DNA of 64,000 nucleotides from Serratia proteamaculans (GCF_013337185.1 NZ_SWDE01000001.1:1736001-1800000); one strand, 5' to 3'. Positions 9,181-20,302 are shown, numbered from the stretch's first letter. The notes: a model not told the origin generated them from the sequence alone. Numbers and translations: made by a program.

Positions 9181-10551
9181 TTACTCAGCCGGGCGGCTGC
9201 GCGGACGGCGCGGAGCACCTGAACGCGGCTTGCCATCACCCTGCGGACGTGCACTGCCGCCACCGCGATTTTCACGCTGACCGCCATTGCCGCCACCGTT
9301 GCCACTGCGCTGGCCGCCACCGTTACCGGAGCGTTGACCACCGCCGTTGCCGCGTGGCGCACCGCGCCCACCCGCCTGACGACCGTTGATGATCGGTTCG
9401 GCCTTGATGCTCGGATCCGGCTCATAGCCCGGCAGAGCAATACGCGGGATCTCACGCTTCAACAGGCGTTCGATATCACGCAGCAGTTTGTGTTCATCCA
9501 CGCACACCAGCGAGATCGCCTCACCGGTACGTTCAGCACGACCGGTACGACCGATGCGGTGCACGTAGTCTTCCGGCACGTTAGGCAACTCGTAGTTCAC
9601 CACGTGTGGCAACTGGTCGATGTCCAGACCACGAGCCGCGATATCGGTAGCCACCAATACGCGGATTTTGCCGTCTTTAAAATCGGCCAATGCGCGGGTA
9701 CGAGCGCCCTGGCTTTTGTTACCGTGGATAGCGGCGGCAGTGATGCCGTCTTTGTTCAGCTGTTCAGCCAGGTGGTTGGCGCCGTGTTTGGTGCGGTTAA
9801 ACACCAAGACTTGCTTCCAGTCACCTTCACCGATCATCTGGGACAGCAGTTCCCGCTTACGCTTCTTGTCAACGAAGTGCACGCTTTGCTCAATCTGCTC
9901 GGACGCGGTGTTACGGCGCGCCACTTCAACCGATGCCGGGTTGTGCAACAGTTTGTTGGCCAGCCCTTTGATGTCGTCGGAGAAGGTTGCAGAGAACAAT
10001 AGGTTCTGACGCTTGGCAGGCAGCTTGGCCAGCACGCGGCGGATATCATGGATAAAGCCCATATCCAGCATGCGGTCAGCTTCGTCCAGCACCAGAATTT
10101 CAATTTTGGACAGGTCAACCGCGCGCTGGTGTTCCAGATCCAGCAGGCGACCCGGTGTTGCCACCAGCACGTCGACGCCACCGCGCAGTTTCATCATCTG
10201 CGGGTTAATGCTCACGCCACCAAATACCACCAGCGAACGCAGGCGCAGGTATTTGCTGTAGGATTCGACGTTTTCGCCGATCTGCGCAGCCAGTTCACGG
10301 GTTGGCGTCAGGATCAACGCACGTACCGGACGGCGACCTTTGACCGCATGGTCATGCTTACTCAGCAGCTGTAGCAGCGGCAGGGTAAAGCCAGCGGTTT
10401 TACCGGTACCGGTCTGGGCGCTGGCCATCAGGTCACGACCTTCCAATACGACAGGAATAGCCTGGCGCTGAATTGGCGTAGGTTCGCGATAGCCCTGTTC
10501 TTCAACAGCGCGCAGAATTTCAGCACTTAAGCCGAGGGTTTCAAATGACAT
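9181..10551 (-). CDS. rhlE: DEAD-box ATP-dependent RNA helicase RhlE
   Basis: This 456-residue DEAD-box helicase unwinds RNA, with roles in ribosome assembly and RNA decay. All helicase motifs are visible in order: Q motif ([13 protein letters not shown]), [34 protein letters not shown], and HRIGRTGR in domain 2. The tail after about residue 375 is basic and glycine/asparagine-rich with imperfect GGGQRSGN repeats, which would bind RNA. It is divergent from cecR; in E. coli CecR controls both rhlE and the ybhGFSR operon, and the shared upstream region fits that. Confidence 0.96.
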   Translation of the reverse strand: MSFETLGLSAEILRAVEEQGYREPTPIQRQAIPVVLEGRDLMASAQTGTGKTAGFTLPLLQLLSKHDHAVKGRRPVRALILTPTRELAAQIGENVESYSKYLRLRSLVVFGGVSINPQMMKLRGGVDVLVATPGRLLDLEHQRAVDLSKIEILVLDEADRMLDMGFIHDIRRVLAKLPAKRQNLLFSATFSDDIKGLANKLLHNPASVEVARRNTASEQIEQSVHFVDKKRKRELLSQMIGEGDWKQVLVFNRTKHGANHLAEQLNKDGITAAAIHGNKSQGARTRALADFKDGKIRVLVATDIAARGLDIDQLPHVVNYELPNVPEDYVHRIGRTGRAERTGEAISLVCVDEHKLLRDIERLLKREIPRIALPGYEPDPSIKAEPIINGRQAGGRGAPRGNGGGQRSGNGGGQRSGNGGGNGGQRENRGGGSARPQGDGKPRSGAPRRPRSRPAE

Positions 10552-10786
10552 AAAGAGAAAAACTCCAGATCCCCCCTAACCTAACAGTGTTCGGTGCAGT
10601 TTCCTGGGAGGATTATCAGACGGGACATTTTGCATGACCACGAGGGATTGGCACAAACTGCAGTGCACCAAGCGGGCGAGTGTAGCAGAAGTCGAACAAG
10701 AAAAGGCAAATTAAGTGACTCAGAGCACAATATGGCGACAATTCAGCCGAATCCGAAAGGATACCCTTAAATAAACCACGGTTACT

Positions 10787-10805
10787 GATTGCATTTCGTG
10801 CAATC
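10787..10805. promoter_or_regulatory. Inverted repeat GATTGCA-N5-TGCAATC
   Basis: Perfect 7-bp arms at 10787-10793 and 10799-10805 with spacer TTTCG, located just upstream of the larger palindrome. It may be an additional operator or a promoter-proximal hairpin; its function is not shown. Confidence 0.4.
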
Positions 10806-10811
10806 TGGCAT

Positions 10812-10839
10812 AAAGTTAATCATATGATTGATTAACTTT
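10812..10839. promoter_or_regulatory. CecR operator (predicted), perfect palindrome
   Basis: Arms AAAGTTAATCA (10812-10822) and TGATTAACTTT (10829-10839) are exact reverse complements, 11 bp each, with a 6-bp spacer. The site lies 15 bp before the cecR start codon, the expected place for autorepression by a TetR-family dimer. Confidence 0.75.
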
Positions 10840-10853
10840 TACGAGTGCCATCA

Positions 10854-11543
10854 ATGCCAAATAATCAGACTGCCGGCCGGGCACGGGGTGAGCAAGCGCG
10901 TCAGCAACTGATTGCCGCTGCCATCGAAATGTTCGGTGAATACGGCATTCAGGGTGCCACCACCCGCGATATTGCCCAACGTGCCGGGCACAATATCGCC
11001 GCCATCACCTACTACTTCAATTCCAAAGAGGGCCTGTATCTGGCCGTCGCCCAGTGGATTGCCGATTTTATCCAGCAGGCGTTTCGTCCGCTGGCCGAAG
11101 AGATTGACCGCTTCTGGCAACTCCCCGAAGCCGAACGTCTGCCGGAACACTACCTCGAACATCTGAAACGCGGCCTGCTGGCGTTCAGCGACCTGATGAC
11201 CCAACCGCAGACGCTGAACCTGAGCAAAATCATGTCGCGCGAGCAGCTCTCCCCCACCGATGCCTATCCGCTGATCCACCAGCAGGTGGTGGCACCGCTG
11301 CATAACAAGCTTTGCCGCCTGCTGGCGGCCTATACCGGCATCGATCCACATTCGACCAAAATTGTGCTGCATACCCACGCGCTGATCGGCGAAGTGCTGT
11401 CGTTTCGCGTGGCGCGGGAAACCGTCCGCCGACAGGCCGGCTGGCAGCAGATCGACACTGCCGAGGCACAACAAATCAGCGAAGTGCTGGCTGAACACAT
11501 TGAGATTCTGGTTAATGGGCTGCGCCAACGCTATGGCGCGTAA
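10854..11543 (+). CDS. cecR: TetR-family regulator CecR (YbiH)
   Basis: This 229-residue TetR-type repressor has an N-terminal HTH (GEYGIQGATTRDIAQRAGHNIAAITYYFNSKEGLYLAV, residues about 25-65) and the DUF1956 ligand domain characteristic of CecR. In E. coli CecR represses rhlE and the ybhGFSR export operon and affects cefoperazone and chloramphenicol sensitivity. I use the ATG at 10854, with ACGAG 8 bases upstream; an in-frame GTG at 10845 has no room for a ribosome site. The operon continues with ybhG 18 bp downstream. Confidence 0.9.
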   Translation: MPNNQTAGRARGEQARQQLIAAAIEMFGEYGIQGATTRDIAQRAGHNIAAITYYFNSKEGLYLAVAQWIADFIQQAFRPLAEEIDRFWQLPEAERLPEHYLEHLKRGLLAFSDLMTQPQTLNLSKIMSREQLSPTDAYPLIHQQVVAPLHNKLCRLLAAYTGIDPHSTKIVLHTHALIGEVLSFRVARETVRRQAGWQQIDTAEAQQISEVLAEHIEILVNGLRQRYGA

Positions 11544-11561
11544 ATTCAGGCAGGGAGAGTT

Positions 11562-12548
11562 ATGAATAAGAAACGCAGTGCCTTCATCGTGGTCATTATT
11601 GTGCTGATCGCCGCGGCCGTTTACGGGGTCTGCTATTACCAACAGCATCAGGAAAAACCGCTGACGCTGTACGGTAACGTGGATATTCGCACGGTGAATT
11701 TGGGCTTCCGCGTCGATGGGCGGCTGGCGTCGCTGACGGTGGATGAAGGCGATACCCTGCAACCGGGGCAATTGCTCGGCAAACTGGACGACGCGCCCTA
11801 CATCAACGCACTGCAGCAGGCGCAGGCTAACGTCGGCAGCGCCAAAGCCAAGCTGGCGCTGCTGATGGCCGGTTACCGCGCCGAAGAAATTGCCCAGGTA
11901 CGTTCGGAAATGGCGCAGCGCCTGTCCGCCTTTAGCTATGCCGATAGCTTCCTGAAGCGCCAGCAGGGCCTGTGGGCGAAAAATGCTACCTCCGCCGACG
12001 CACTGGAAGATGCCCGCACCTCACGCAATCAGGCGCTGGCCAACCTGCAGGCGTCGAAAGACAAGCTGGCGCAGTACCTTAGCGGTAATCGCCCGCAAGA
12101 AATAGAAGAGGCCAAAGCCAATCTGGCGCAAAGCGAAGCCGCGCTGGCTCAGGCACAGCTTAACCTGCACGACACCAGCCTGGTTTCCCCGTCCGCCGGT
12201 ACGGTGCTGACGCGTGCGGTCGAGCCGGGCACCATGCTCAGCGCCGGTGGCACGGTATTCACTTTGTCGCTGACCCGTCCGGTATGGATACGCGCCTATA
12301 TCAACGAGGCCAGCCTGGGTAAGGCGACGCCGGGTACCGAGTTGGAAATCTACACCGACGGCCGGCCAGACAAGCCGTATCACGGCAAAATCGGCTTTGT
12401 GTCGCCCACCGCTGAGTTCACACCGAAAAGCGTCGAAACCCCGGACCTGCGTACCGACCTGGTGTACCGGCTGCGGGTGATCGTCACTGACGCCGATGAC
12501 GCGCTGCGCCAGGGGATGCCGGTCACCGTTCGCTTTGCCCAACCTTGA
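11562..12548 (+). CDS. ybhG: HlyD-family membrane-fusion protein YbhG
   Basis: This 328-residue periplasmic adaptor has a single membrane anchor at residues 8-24. A lipoyl half ([19 protein letters not shown]), a coiled-coil hairpin (about 75-200), the second lipoyl half ([20 protein letters not shown]) and a beta-barrel domain follow. It would link the YbhF/YbhS/YbhR ABC exporter to an outer-membrane channel. A GGGAG ribosome site precedes ATG 11562. It matches E. coli YbhG in arrangement and operon position. Confidence 0.92.
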   Translation: MNKKRSAFIVVIIVLIAAAVYGVCYYQQHQEKPLTLYGNVDIRTVNLGFRVDGRLASLTVDEGDTLQPGQLLGKLDDAPYINALQQAQANVGSAKAKLALLMAGYRAEEIAQVRSEMAQRLSAFSYADSFLKRQQGLWAKNATSADALEDARTSRNQALANLQASKDKLAQYLSGNRPQEIEEAKANLAQSEAALAQAQLNLHDTSLVSPSAGTVLTRAVEPGTMLSAGGTVFTLSLTRPVWIRAYINEASLGKATPGTELEIYTDGRPDKPYHGKIGFVSPTAEFTPKSVETPDLRTDLVYRLRVIVTDADDALRQGMPVTVRFAQP

Positions 12549-12558
12549 GGGAGCGGTG

Positions 12559-14289
12559 ATGGAACAGGTCATTGAGCTTGAGGCGTTGGAAAAGCGTTTT
12601 CCGTCACTGGCAAAACCGGCGGTCGCCAGCCTGACCACCCGGCTGACCAGCGGTGCGGTCACCGGGCTGGTAGGCCCGGACGGCGCCGGTAAAACCACCC
12701 TGCTGCGTATGCTGGCCGGATTGCTCAAGCCCAGCAGCGGCACACTGCGCGTCGCCGGGTTGGATCCGATCGCCCAGGATCGTCAGTTGCACGCCATTCT
12801 CGGCTACATGCCGCAAAAATTTGGTCTGTATGAAGATCTGACGGTGATGGAAAACCTGACGCTGTACGCCGATCTGCGCGGCGTCACCGGCGATCTCCGC
12901 AAGCAGACGTTCGATCGCTTGCTGACCTTCACCGATCTCACCCGCTTTACCACCCGGCTGGCGGGCAAACTTTCCGGCGGTATGAAACAAAAACTCGGGC
13001 TGGCCTGTACGCTGGTCGGCCAACCGCAGGTGCTGTTGCTGGATGAGCCGGGGGTCGGCGTCGATCCGATCTCGCGCCGCGAGCTATGGCGCATGGTGCA
13101 TGAACTGGCCAACGACGGCATGTTGATCCTGTGGAGCACCTCTTATCTGGACGAAGCCGAGCAGTGCCGTGAAGTACTGCTGCTTAACGAAGGGGAACTG
13201 CTGTTCAGCGGCGCACCGAAAGATCTTACCCAAAGAATGGCCGGACGCACGGTGCTGATCGCCCCACCGGCCGGTAGCCACCGCGCCCTGTTGCAACGGG
13301 CGATCTGCCTGCCGTCGGTCACCGACGGCGTGATCCAGGGGAAATACCTGCGGCTGATCCTCAAGCAAGGCGAAGATCATCGGCAGGTACTGCAACAATT
13401 GGATCTGCCGGATGCCGAACTGAGCGAAGCGGATCCTCGCTTTGAAGATGCTTTTATCGATCTGCTCGGCGGCGGGCCGAACAGTAAATCGGCGCTGGCG
13501 GAGATCATGCCGACCGTTCAGGGAGAAAGCACGGAAACGGTGATCGAAGCGCAAGGGCTGACCAAGAAATTCGGCGACTTTGCCGCCACCGATCACGTGG
13601 ACTTCAAAGTGCAGCGCGGGGAAATTTTCGGCCTGTTAGGCCCGAACGGTGCCGGTAAATCCACCACCTTTAAAATGATGTGCGGGTTGCTGGTACCGAC
13701 CGAAGGCAAGGCGCTGGTACTGGGGATGGATTTGAAAACCAGCTCCGGCAAGGCACGCCAGCATTTGGGTTATATGGCGCAGAAATTCTCGCTGTACGGC
13801 AACCTGACGGTGGCGCAAAACCTGAAGTTTTTCTCCGGCGTTTATGGCCTGAGCGGCAAGGCGCAGCGCGATAAAATCAGCGAGATGTCCAACGCCTTCA
13901 ACTTTGGCCCGATCCTCAACCAGACGCCGGACTCGCTGCCACTGGGTTTCAAACAGCGGCTGGCGCTGGCCTGCGCACTGATGCACGAGCCGGATATTTT
14001 GTTTCTCGATGAACCAACCTCGGGCGTCGATCCACTGACCCGGCGCGAGTTCTGGCTGCATATCAACGGCATGGTGGATAAAGGCGTAACGGTGATGGTC
14101 ACCACCCACTTTATGGATGAGGCGGAATACTGCGACCGCATCGGGCTGGTGTATCGCGGCAAGATCATCGCCGCCGGCACGCCGGACGATCTCAAGCACC
14201 AGGTCGCCAGCAGCGATAACCCCAATCCCTCTATGGAACAGGCGTTTATCGAACTGGTGCAGGGTTACGATCAGGAGGAGCAGCCATGA
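12559..14289 (+). CDS. ybhF: ABC exporter ATP-binding protein YbhF (two nucleotide-binding domains)
   Basis: The protein is 576 residues with two complete ABC ATPase domains in tandem. Domain 1 has Walker [10 protein letters not shown], signature LSGGMKQK and Walker B LLLDEP. Domain 2 has GPNGAGKST and Walker B LFLDEP, but its signature is LPLGFKQR instead of LSGGxxQ, as is usual in this subfamily. It powers YbhS/YbhR. The ATG at 12559 follows GGGAGCGGTG; the frame runs 21 codons further upstream inside ybhG without support. Its stop overlaps the ybhS start (ATGA). Confidence 0.93.
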   Translation: MEQVIELEALEKRFPSLAKPAVASLTTRLTSGAVTGLVGPDGAGKTTLLRMLAGLLKPSSGTLRVAGLDPIAQDRQLHAILGYMPQKFGLYEDLTVMENLTLYADLRGVTGDLRKQTFDRLLTFTDLTRFTTRLAGKLSGGMKQKLGLACTLVGQPQVLLLDEPGVGVDPISRRELWRMVHELANDGMLILWSTSYLDEAEQCREVLLLNEGELLFSGAPKDLTQRMAGRTVLIAPPAGSHRALLQRAICLPSVTDGVIQGKYLRLILKQGEDHRQVLQQLDLPDAELSEADPRFEDAFIDLLGGGPNSKSALAEIMPTVQGESTETVIEAQGLTKKFGDFAATDHVDFKVQRGEIFGLLGPNGAGKSTTFKMMCGLLVPTEGKALVLGMDLKTSSGKARQHLGYMAQKFSLYGNLTVAQNLKFFSGVYGLSGKAQRDKISEMSNAFNFGPILNQTPDSLPLGFKQRLALACALMHEPDILFLDEPTSGVDPLTRREFWLHINGMVDKGVTVMVTTHFMDEAEYCDRIGLVYRGKIIAAGTPDDLKHQVASSDNPNPSMEQAFIELVQGYDQEEQP

Positions 14290-15458
14290 GCCCCAAAATC
14301 GCCATGAGCGAAAAAATAGCCACCCGCGACGACAGTGGTTTTTCCTGGCGGCGGTTGCGCGCGCTGTGCCTGAAAGAGACGCGACAAATCTTGCGCGATC
14401 CGAGCAGCGGGCTGATTGCCTTTGTCATTCCACTGATGCTGCTGTTTATCTTTGGCTACGGCATCAACCTGGACTCCAGCAAGCTGCGGCTGGGCATCCT
14501 GATGGAACAACAAAGCGAAGAGGCGCGTGATTTGGCCAATGCTTTTGCTGGTTCGCCCTATATCGAACCGACCATCAGCGACAACCGTCAGCAGCTGATC
14601 CAGCTGATGCAGGCCGGACGCATTCGCGGGCTGGTGGTGATCCCCAACGATTTTGCCCAACGTATGGCGCGGCCGTACGACAGCGCACCGATTCAAATTA
14701 TTACCGACGGCAGCGAACCGAACACCGCCAACTTTGTTCAGGGCTATACCCAGGGGGTGTGGCAAGTCTGGCAGCAACAGCGCGCCACCGACCGCGGGCT
14801 CGAGGAAAAGCCCTTAATCGATGTGCAGATGCGCTATTGGTTCAACCCGGCGGCCATCAGCCGGCACTACATCATTCCTGGTGCCATCACCATTATCATG
14901 ACGGTGATCGGCGCTATCCTCACCTCCCTGGTGATTGCCCGCGAGTGGGAGCGCGGCACCATGGAGGCGCTGCTTTCCACCCAGGTAACGCGTGCTGAGC
15001 TGCTGCTGTCCAAACTGGTGCCCTACTATTTCCTTGGCATGATCGCCATGGTGTTATGTATGGCGGTATCGGTATGGGTGCTCGGCGTGCCCTATCGCGG
15101 TTCGCTGCTGATTTTATTCGTCATCAGCAGCCTGTTCCTGGCCAGTACGCTCGGCATGGGGCTGTTGATTTCCACCATTACCCGTAACCAGTTTAACGCG
15201 GCGATGGTGGCACTGAACGCCGCCTTTCTGCCTTCGATCATGCTGTCCGGCTTTATCTTCCAGATCGACAGCATGCCGGCCATCGTACGCGCCGTAACCT
15301 ATATCATTCCGGCGCGCTATTTCGTCAGTACGCTGCAAACGCTGTTCCTGGCGGGCAATATCGGCACGGTGCTGATGATTAACCTGCTGTTCCTGATCGC
15401 TTCGGCGGTGGTGTTTATCGGCCTGACGGCCTGGAAAACCCAGCGGCGGCTGGATTAA
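14286..15458 (+). CDS. ybhS: ABC-2-type permease YbhS
   Basis: This 390-residue ABC-2 permease has one N-terminal membrane helix ([17 protein letters not shown]), a long periplasmic domain, then five C-terminal helices beginning at about residue 197 with [15 protein letters not shown] between the first two. It is slightly longer than E. coli YbhS at the N-terminus; the extra residues come from using ATG 14286, which overlaps the ybhF stop. An ATG at 14304 would give a more standard length. It pairs with YbhR. Confidence 0.92.
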   Translation: MSPKIAMSEKIATRDDSGFSWRRLRALCLKETRQILRDPSSGLIAFVIPLMLLFIFGYGINLDSSKLRLGILMEQQSEEARDLANAFAGSPYIEPTISDNRQQLIQLMQAGRIRGLVVIPNDFAQRMARPYDSAPIQIITDGSEPNTANFVQGYTQGVWQVWQQQRATDRGLEEKPLIDVQMRYWFNPAAISRHYIIPGAITIIMTVIGAILTSLVIAREWERGTMEALLSTQVTRAELLLSKLVPYYFLGMIAMVLCMAVSVWVLGVPYRGSLLILFVISSLFLASTLGMGLLISTITRNQFNAAMVALNAAFLPSIMLSGFIFQIDSMPAIVRAVTYIIPARYFVSTLQTLFLAGNIGTVLMINLLFLIASAVVFIGLTAWKTQRRLD

Positions 15459-15469
15459 GGGGAAAGACG

Positions 15470-16576
15470 ATGTTTCACCGTCTCTGGACGTTAATCATAA
15501 AAGAAATGCAGTCACTGCTGCGCGATCCGCAGACCCGCGCCATCCTGATTATGCCGGTTATCGTGCAGGTGCTGCTGTTCCCGTTCGCCGCCACGCTGGA
15601 GGTGACCAACGCCACCATCGCGGTCTACAGCGAAGACAGCGGCCATGCCTCGGTCGAACTGACCCAACGTTTTGCCAAAGCGAAAGCCTTCTCGCATGTG
15701 CTGCTGTTGCGCAGCCCACAAGAGATTCAAACCACCATCGACAACCAAAAAGCGCTGCTATTGATCCGCTTCCCGGCCAAGTTCTCGCGTGATATCGCCA
15801 ACGGCAATACCGCCCCGCTGCAACTGTTGCTCGATGGGCGTAACTCCAACAGCGCACAAATCGCCGCCAACTATGTGCAGCAAATTGTGCAGGACTATCA
15901 AAATGAGCTGATCGGTAACCGTGCCAAGCCCAACAACAGCGAACTGGTGGTGCGCAACTGGTATAACCCGAATCTGGATTACAAATGGTTCGTGGTGCCG
16001 TCGCTGATCGCCATGATCACCACTATCGGGGTGCTGATTGTCACCTCGTTGTCGGTAGCGCGTGAACGCGAACAGGGTACGCTGGAGCAGTTGCTGGTGT
16101 CACCGTTGACTACCTGGCAGATTTTTATCGGTAAAGCGGTTCCGGCGCTGATTGTCGCCACCTTCCAGGCCAGCGTCGTATTGCTGATCGGTATCTTTAT
16201 CTATCAGATCCCGTTCGCCGGTTCGCTGCTGCTGTTCTACGGCACCATGCTGATTTACGGGTTGTCTTTGGTGGGGTTCGGCCTGCTGATCTCTTCGCTG
16301 TGCGCTACCCAGCAACAGGCGTTTATCGGTGTATTCGTGTTTATGATGCCGGCGATCCTGCTTTCCGGCTATGTCTCGCCGGTGGAGAACATGCCGGTGT
16401 GGCTGCAAAACCTCACCTGGGCCAATCCCATCCGTCACTTCACCGACATCACCAAACAGATCTACCTGAAGGACGCCAGTTTCAGCATCATTTGGCATAG
16501 CCTGTGGCCGCTACTGGCGATCACCGCCACCACCGGCAGCGCCGCCTATGCCATGTTCCGTCGTAAAATTGCATAA
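15470..16576 (+). CDS. ybhR: ABC-2-type permease YbhR
   Basis: This 368-residue protein is the second permease of the CecR-controlled exporter. Topology is as in YbhS: one N-terminal helix, a periplasmic domain (about 45-170), then five helices with [28 protein letters not shown] ribosome site sits 11 bp after ybhS. It ends the cecR-ybhGFSR operon; the adjoining hairpin points the other way, so the operon's own terminator is not obvious. Confidence 0.92.
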   Translation: MFHRLWTLIIKEMQSLLRDPQTRAILIMPVIVQVLLFPFAATLEVTNATIAVYSEDSGHASVELTQRFAKAKAFSHVLLLRSPQEIQTTIDNQKALLLIRFPAKFSRDIANGNTAPLQLLLDGRNSNSAQIAANYVQQIVQDYQNELIGNRAKPNNSELVVRNWYNPNLDYKWFVVPSLIAMITTIGVLIVTSLSVAREREQGTLEQLLVSPLTTWQIFIGKAVPALIVATFQASVVLLIGIFIYQIPFAGSLLLFYGTMLIYGLSLVGFGLLISSLCATQQQAFIGVFVFMMPAILLSGYVSPVENMPVWLQNLTWANPIRHFTDITKQIYLKDASFSIIWHSLWPLLAITATTGSAAYAMFRRKIA

Positions 16577-16600
16577 AAAAGGGCTCAGCATGCTGAGCCC
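16575..16600 (-). terminator. Intrinsic terminator of ybhL
   Basis: A perfect 20-bp palindrome GGGCTCAGCATGCTGAGCCC at 16581-16600 is followed on the minus strand by six Ts. The orientation fits ybhL; on the plus strand the run of bases after it is not T-rich. Confidence 0.85.
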
Positions 16601-16619
16601 CTACAAGTCATATAGATTC

Positions 16620-17330
16620 TTATCTGCGGTTGCCGAAAATCCGCAGCAACATCAGGAACAGGTTGATGAAATCAAGATACAGCGTCAGCGCGCCGACAAT
16701 GGCGTACTTGCGGAAGCTGTCTTTGTCATCGGCGTTCAACTGCTCACCCATCGCTTTCAGTTTTTGGGTGTCATACGCCGTCAGGCCTACAAACACCACC
16801 ACCCCGATGTAGGTAATCGCCCACATCAGCGCGGAGCTTTTCAGCCAGATATTGACCAGCGAAGCCAGCACGATACCTATCAGCGCCATAAACAGCATGC
16901 TGCCGAAACCGCTCAAATCACGCTTGGTGGTATAACCGTACAGGCTCATCGCACCGAACATACCGGCGGTGACCACAAAGGTGCTGGCAATCGAGCTATA
17001 GGTATAGGCGATGAAAATACTGGAAAGCGTCAATCCGGTCAGCGCCGAATAGAGCATAAACAGCGCGGTAGCTACCGTACCGTTGAGGCGGTTGACCATG
17101 CCGGAAATCACAAACACCAGCCCCAACTGCACGATAATCAGACCGAAGAAAGTGATCTGGCTGGAGAAGATAAAGTTAAGGATCGCGGGCGTGTTGGCCG
17201 CGTACCAGGATACAAACGCCGTCAACAGCATGCCACAGGTCATCCAGCCATATACCTGCGCCATGTAAGCCTGAATGCCGCTGTTGGCACGTTCGACGAT
17301 TGAACCATTAGAGCGTGGATATCGGTCCAT
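16620..17330 (-). CDS. ybhL: Bax inhibitor-1/YccA-family membrane protein YbhL
   Basis: This 236-residue integral membrane protein with seven predicted helices and the C-terminal IFGNRR tail matches E. coli YbhL closely (MFGAMSLYGYTTKRDLSGFG and VGLTAYDTQKLK). The family includes calcium-leak channels and cell-death suppressors, but the role of bacterial YbhL is not settled. I chose ATG 17330 (MDRYPRS), as in E. coli; nine more upstream codons are open. It lies between moaE and the ybh exporter, with its own terminator. Confidence 0.93.
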   Translation of the reverse strand: MDRYPRSNGSIVERANSGIQAYMAQVYGWMTCGMLLTAFVSWYAANTPAILNFIFSSQITFFGLIIVQLGLVFVISGMVNRLNGTVATALFMLYSALTGLTLSSIFIAYTYSSIASTFVVTAGMFGAMSLYGYTTKRDLSGFGSMLFMALIGIVLASLVNIWLKSSALMWAITYIGVVVFVGLTAYDTQKLKAMGEQLNADDKDSFRKYAIVGALTLYLDFINLFLMLLRIFGNRR

Positions 17331-17460
17331 GACGGTTACCTTTTGCGTGTGGAACAAGATTTCGAGTCTCTCTTTGCGGGACCCGGCCTGCTATAAGCGT
17401 ATCACAGAAAATCTAATGGCAAAGCGGCAAAGGTATTGATTTGTTTCTGCTGTTTACCGG

Positions 17461-17931
17461 TTATTTAACCGCTTTATGCCAGCGTTCTGCCGCCTGACGA
17501 TCGCTGTCGCGCGCGTCAACCCAACGGTCGCCCTGGCCAACGGCTTCGCGTTTCCAAAACGGGGCGCGGGTTTTCAGGTAGTCCATGATGAACTCGCTGG
17601 CTTCGAATGCCATGCTGCGGTGGGCGCTGGTCACGCCGACAAACACAATCTCATCGCCAGGAAACAGCTCACCCACGCGGTGGATCACCGTCGCGCGCTG
17701 CAATGGCCAGCGGCTGCGTGCTTCGTCCACGATTTCCGCCAGCGCTTTCTCGGTCATGCCAGGGTAGTGTTCCAGCGTCAGCGCACTGACGTTATCACCC
17801 AGATTATGGTTACGCACCTTGCCGGTAAAGGTCACCACGGCACCGTCGTCGTCGCACTGCGCCAGCCACTGGTATTCTTCGCCAACGTTGAACGGCGCTT
17901 CCCCCACGCGGATACGGGTATTTTCCACCAT
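17461..17931 (-). CDS. moaE: Molybdopterin synthase catalytic subunit
   Basis: This 156-residue MoaE forms the heterotetrameric molybdopterin synthase with MoaD and transfers sulfur to precursor Z. Conserved segments include FTGKVRNHN, LEHYPGMTE, RVGELFPGDEIVFV, the SAHR motif, and the catalytic lysine region PFWKREA. It starts by a one-base stop/start overlap (TAATG) with moaD and is the last gene of moaABCDE. A few more C-terminal residues than in E. coli are present. Confidence 0.96.
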   Translation of the reverse strand: MVENTRIRVGEAPFNVGEEYQWLAQCDDDGAVVTFTGKVRNHNLGDNVSALTLEHYPGMTEKALAEIVDEARSRWPLQRATVIHRVGELFPGDEIVFVGVTSAHRSMAFEASEFIMDYLKTRAPFWKREAVGQGDRWVDARDSDRQAAERWHKAVK

Positions 17932-18176
17932 TAACCCCCGGTTACCGGTGGAAAGAAAGCGACTTCATCACCGGCACGCAGCGGATGTTCGGCCGCCACC
18001 AGGGATTGGTTCACCGCCGTCAACAGCTTGCCGGACTCCAGTGCCAGCGCCCAGCGATCGCCGCGTTCGCACAGCGCCTTACGCAGCGCCTCTACCGTTG
18101 GATAGTCCGCCGGCATTGACAGGTCACCGGTGCCGACCAGTTCGCGCACCTGGGCAAAAAACAGAATGTTAATCAT
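17931..18176 (-). CDS. moaD: Molybdopterin synthase sulfur carrier subunit
   Basis: This 81-residue ubiquitin-fold protein ends in the essential Gly-Gly (PPVTGG), which is adenylated by MoeB and converted to a thiocarboxylate. It overlaps moaC by four bases (ATGA) and moaE by one base, so stoichiometric synthesis is likely through translational coupling. Confidence 0.96.
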   Translation of the reverse strand: MINILFFAQVRELVGTGDLSMPADYPTVEALRKALCERGDRWALALESGKLLTAVNQSLVAAEHPLRAGDEVAFFPPVTGG

Positions 18177-18652
18177 AGCTCCACCTTAAAATCACCGGAT
18201 TTACCGCCGCTTTTCGCCAGCAGCCGCACCGGGCCGATCACCATGTCTTTTTGTACTGCCTTGCACATGTCGTAAATGGTCAACGCGGCCACCGAAGCGG
18301 CGGTCAAGGCTTCCATTTCGACGCCGGTCTTGCCGGTCAACCGGCAGCAGGTTTCAATCCGCACCCGGCTGTGTTCCGGCTGCGCTTCCAACTGCACTTC
18401 GACCTTGCTCAGCATCAGCGGGTGACACAGCGGGATCAGCTCCCAGGTACGTTTCGCCGCCTGAATACCGGCAATGCGCGCCGTGGCAAACACATCACCC
18501 TTGTGATGGCTACCCTCGATAATCATCGCCAGCGTGGTCGGCAGCATCTCGACGAAGGCCTCGGCGCGCGCTTCGCGCACCGTCTCTGCCTTGGCGGAAA
18601 CGTCGACCATATGGGCTTCGCCCGCGGCGTTAATGTGAGTCAGCTGCGTCAT
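18173..18652 (-). CDS. moaC: Cyclic pyranopterin monophosphate synthase
   Basis: This 159-residue MoaC acts after MoaA to make cyclic pyranopterin monophosphate. Signatures include [48 protein letters not shown] and the C-terminal [12 protein letters not shown] 18652 gives the usual length; the frame continues upstream inside the end of moaB, which I reject. Its stop overlaps the moaD start. Confidence 0.96.
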   Translation of the reverse strand: MTQLTHINAAGEAHMVDVSAKAETVREARAEAFVEMLPTTLAMIIEGSHHKGDVFATARIAGIQAAKRTWELIPLCHPLMLSKVEVQLEAQPEHSRVRIETCCRLTGKTGVEMEALTAASVAALTIYDMCKAVQKDMVIGPVRLLAKSGGKSGDFKVEL

Positions 18653-18657
18653 AGTTT

Positions 18658-19170
18658 CTATTTCTTCAAATGTGGCAGGAAGTTGCACGGGCGGTGACGC
18701 GCGTCCAACTGCTCTTCAATAATGCGTTCCCAGGCGGTGCGGCAGGCGCGAGTCGAGCCCGGCATGGCAAAAATCACCGTCTGATTGGCCATGCCGGCCA
18801 ATGCGCGCGACTGAACAGTGGCGGTGCCAATCTCTTCGTAGGACACCATGCGGAACAATTCACCGAACCCTTCCACTTCACGATCGAACAGCGGCAGCAG
18901 CGCTTCCGGGGTGTTGTCCCTGACGGTAAAACCGGTGCCCCCGGTGATCAGCACGGCCTGAACCTGTTCGTCGGCGATCCATGCGGAGATGCGTGCGCGG
19001 ATTTGATATTTATCGTCTTTGACGATGGCGCGATCCACCACCTGATGCCCGGCTTCAAGCGCCGCTTCCTGCAGATACTGACCCGAGGTGTCTTCCGCTT
19101 CACCGCGACTGTCCGAAACGGTCAGAATAGCGATATGCGCCGGAATGAATTCACTGCTGGCATGACTCAT
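18658..19170 (-). CDS. moaB: Molybdenum cofactor biosynthesis protein B
   Basis: This 170-residue MoaB/Mog-fold protein binds molybdopterin-related ligands; its exact step is debated and it may act as an adenylyltransferase. Visible motifs are [31 protein letters not shown] and [15 protein letters not shown]. It lies 27 bp after moaA and 5 bp before moaC. Assignment rests on sequence and operon position. Confidence 0.95.
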   Translation of the reverse strand: MSHASSEFIPAHIAILTVSDSRGEAEDTSGQYLQEAALEAGHQVVDRAIVKDDKYQIRARISAWIADEQVQAVLITGGTGFTVRDNTPEALLPLFDREVEGFGELFRMVSYEEIGTATVQSRALAGMANQTVIFAMPGSTRACRTAWERIIEEQLDARHRPCNFLPHLKK

Positions 19171-19197
19171 TGCTTGCTCCCGTGCAATTGGAAAAAT

Positions 19198-20184
19198 TTA
19201 TCCGCCGATAAACGACAGATTCTGCGTGATGCCACTGTTGCCCTGGTGCAGGAAGTGGGTTTGCTTTTTGGTCCGCAGCCCACCCTGAATGCGATCTTTC
19301 AACTCTTCAAGCTGGCCGTCATTCACCAGCAGATCGCGCAGGTTAATGCCCTGCTCACCGAACAGGCACAGGTGCAGATTACCGATGGCGGAAACCCGCA
19401 GTCGGTTGCAGCTGGCACAGAAATCTTTTTCGTACGGCATGATTAAACCCACTTCACCCTGGTAATCCGGGTGGCTGAACACCTGCGCCGGGCCGTCGCT
19501 GCGGCCGCGCGGTTGCCGTTGCCAACCCTGCTGTTCCAGTTGCGAACGGATCACTTCGCCAGACACGTGGTGTTTGCGGAACAAATCGCCACCCTCACCG
19601 GTTTCCATCAATTCGATAAAACGCAATTGGATCGGACGGTCTTTTATCCAGTGCAGGAAAGCGCCCAGTTGCTGATGGTTAACGTCACGCATCAGCACCG
19701 CATTGACCTTGACCTTGCTGAACCCGGCGGTAAAGGCGGCATCGATACCCTCCATTACCTGACGGAATTTGTCCTGGCCGGTAATGGCGTGAAATTGACG
19801 GGGGTCCAGACTGTCGACGCTGACGTTGATCGCCGTCAGGCCGGCGTCGCGCCAGGCGGCAACGTCGCGCGCCAGACGGTAGCCATTGGTGGTCACGGCA
19901 AGCTGGCGAACGGCCGGGTTTTCACGCACGGCGGCAATGATCTCGGTAAAATCGCGACGCAGCGAAGGCTCACCGCCGGTCAGGCGCACCTTTTCGGTGC
20001 CCAGCTCGGCGAAGGCACGGCTAACGCGGCGGATCTCATCGAGCGACAAGAAGGTTTTCGGGCTGCCGTTAGGGCGATAGCCATCCGGCAGACAATAGGT
20101 GCAACGAAAGTTACACACGTCGGTGATCGACAGGCGCAAGTAATAGAACTTGCGCTCATAAGCATCAATGAGTTGCGGCACCAT
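19198..20184 (-). CDS. moaA: GTP 3',8-cyclase (radical SAM)
   Basis: This 328-residue radical SAM enzyme catalyses the first step of molybdenum cofactor synthesis. The N-terminal cluster cysteines are Cys24, Cys28 and Cys31 (CNFRCTYC). The C-terminal [4Fe-4S] cluster uses CASC and the Cys after LHL, and the protein ends in Gly-Gly as required. I start it at ATG 20184; an upstream extension would translate the riboswitch. It is the first gene of moaABCDE, under riboswitch control and probably ModE control. Confidence 0.97.
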   Translation of the reverse strand: MVPQLIDAYERKFYYLRLSITDVCNFRCTYCLPDGYRPNGSPKTFLSLDEIRRVSRAFAELGTEKVRLTGGEPSLRRDFTEIIAAVRENPAVRQLAVTTNGYRLARDVAAWRDAGLTAINVSVDSLDPRQFHAITGQDKFRQVMEGIDAAFTAGFSKVKVNAVLMRDVNHQQLGAFLHWIKDRPIQLRFIELMETGEGGDLFRKHHVSGEVIRSQLEQQGWQRQPRGRSDGPAQVFSHPDYQGEVGLIMPYEKDFCASCNRLRVSAIGNLHLCLFGEQGINLRDLLVNDGQLEELKDRIQGGLRTKKQTHFLHQGNSGITQNLSFIGG

Positions 20185-20187
20185 AAC

Positions 20188-20302
20188 ACCTTCCAAAGTC
20201 GGGAGATGCGAGCGTTTCCACTCTGCACCCTGGTGGCTGACTTCGCCACGGCCCAAGCGCCATATTGTTCTCAGAACAACGTAGGCCCAGAGGCTAGGAG
20301 TT
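20188..20302 (-). ncRNA. Moco riboswitch (moaA leader)
   Basis: On the minus strand the moaA leader begins CTCCTAGCCTCTG and continues through GGCCGTGG...CAGCCACCAGGG to CGCATCTCCC and GGAAGGTG before the ATG. These are the conserved blocks I recall from the E. coli moaA molybdenum-cofactor RNA, with an internal stem closed by GTGGC/GCCAC. The last block overlaps the ribosome-binding site, so ligand binding would block translation. Ends are approximate. Confidence 0.85.

Larger units (their letters stand above)
10552..10853. promoter_or_regulatory. rhlE-cecR divergent control region
   Basis: This 302-bp intergenic region holds two perfect inverted repeats near the cecR side (annotated separately) and must contain promoters for both directions. 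No coding potential is visible. In E. coli the corresponding region is the CecR target. Confidence 0.6.

Noticed and set aside
10851-11771. A 306-codon minus-strand frame opposite cecR and ybhG
   Set aside because: It is the antisense shadow of two conserved genes without features of its own.
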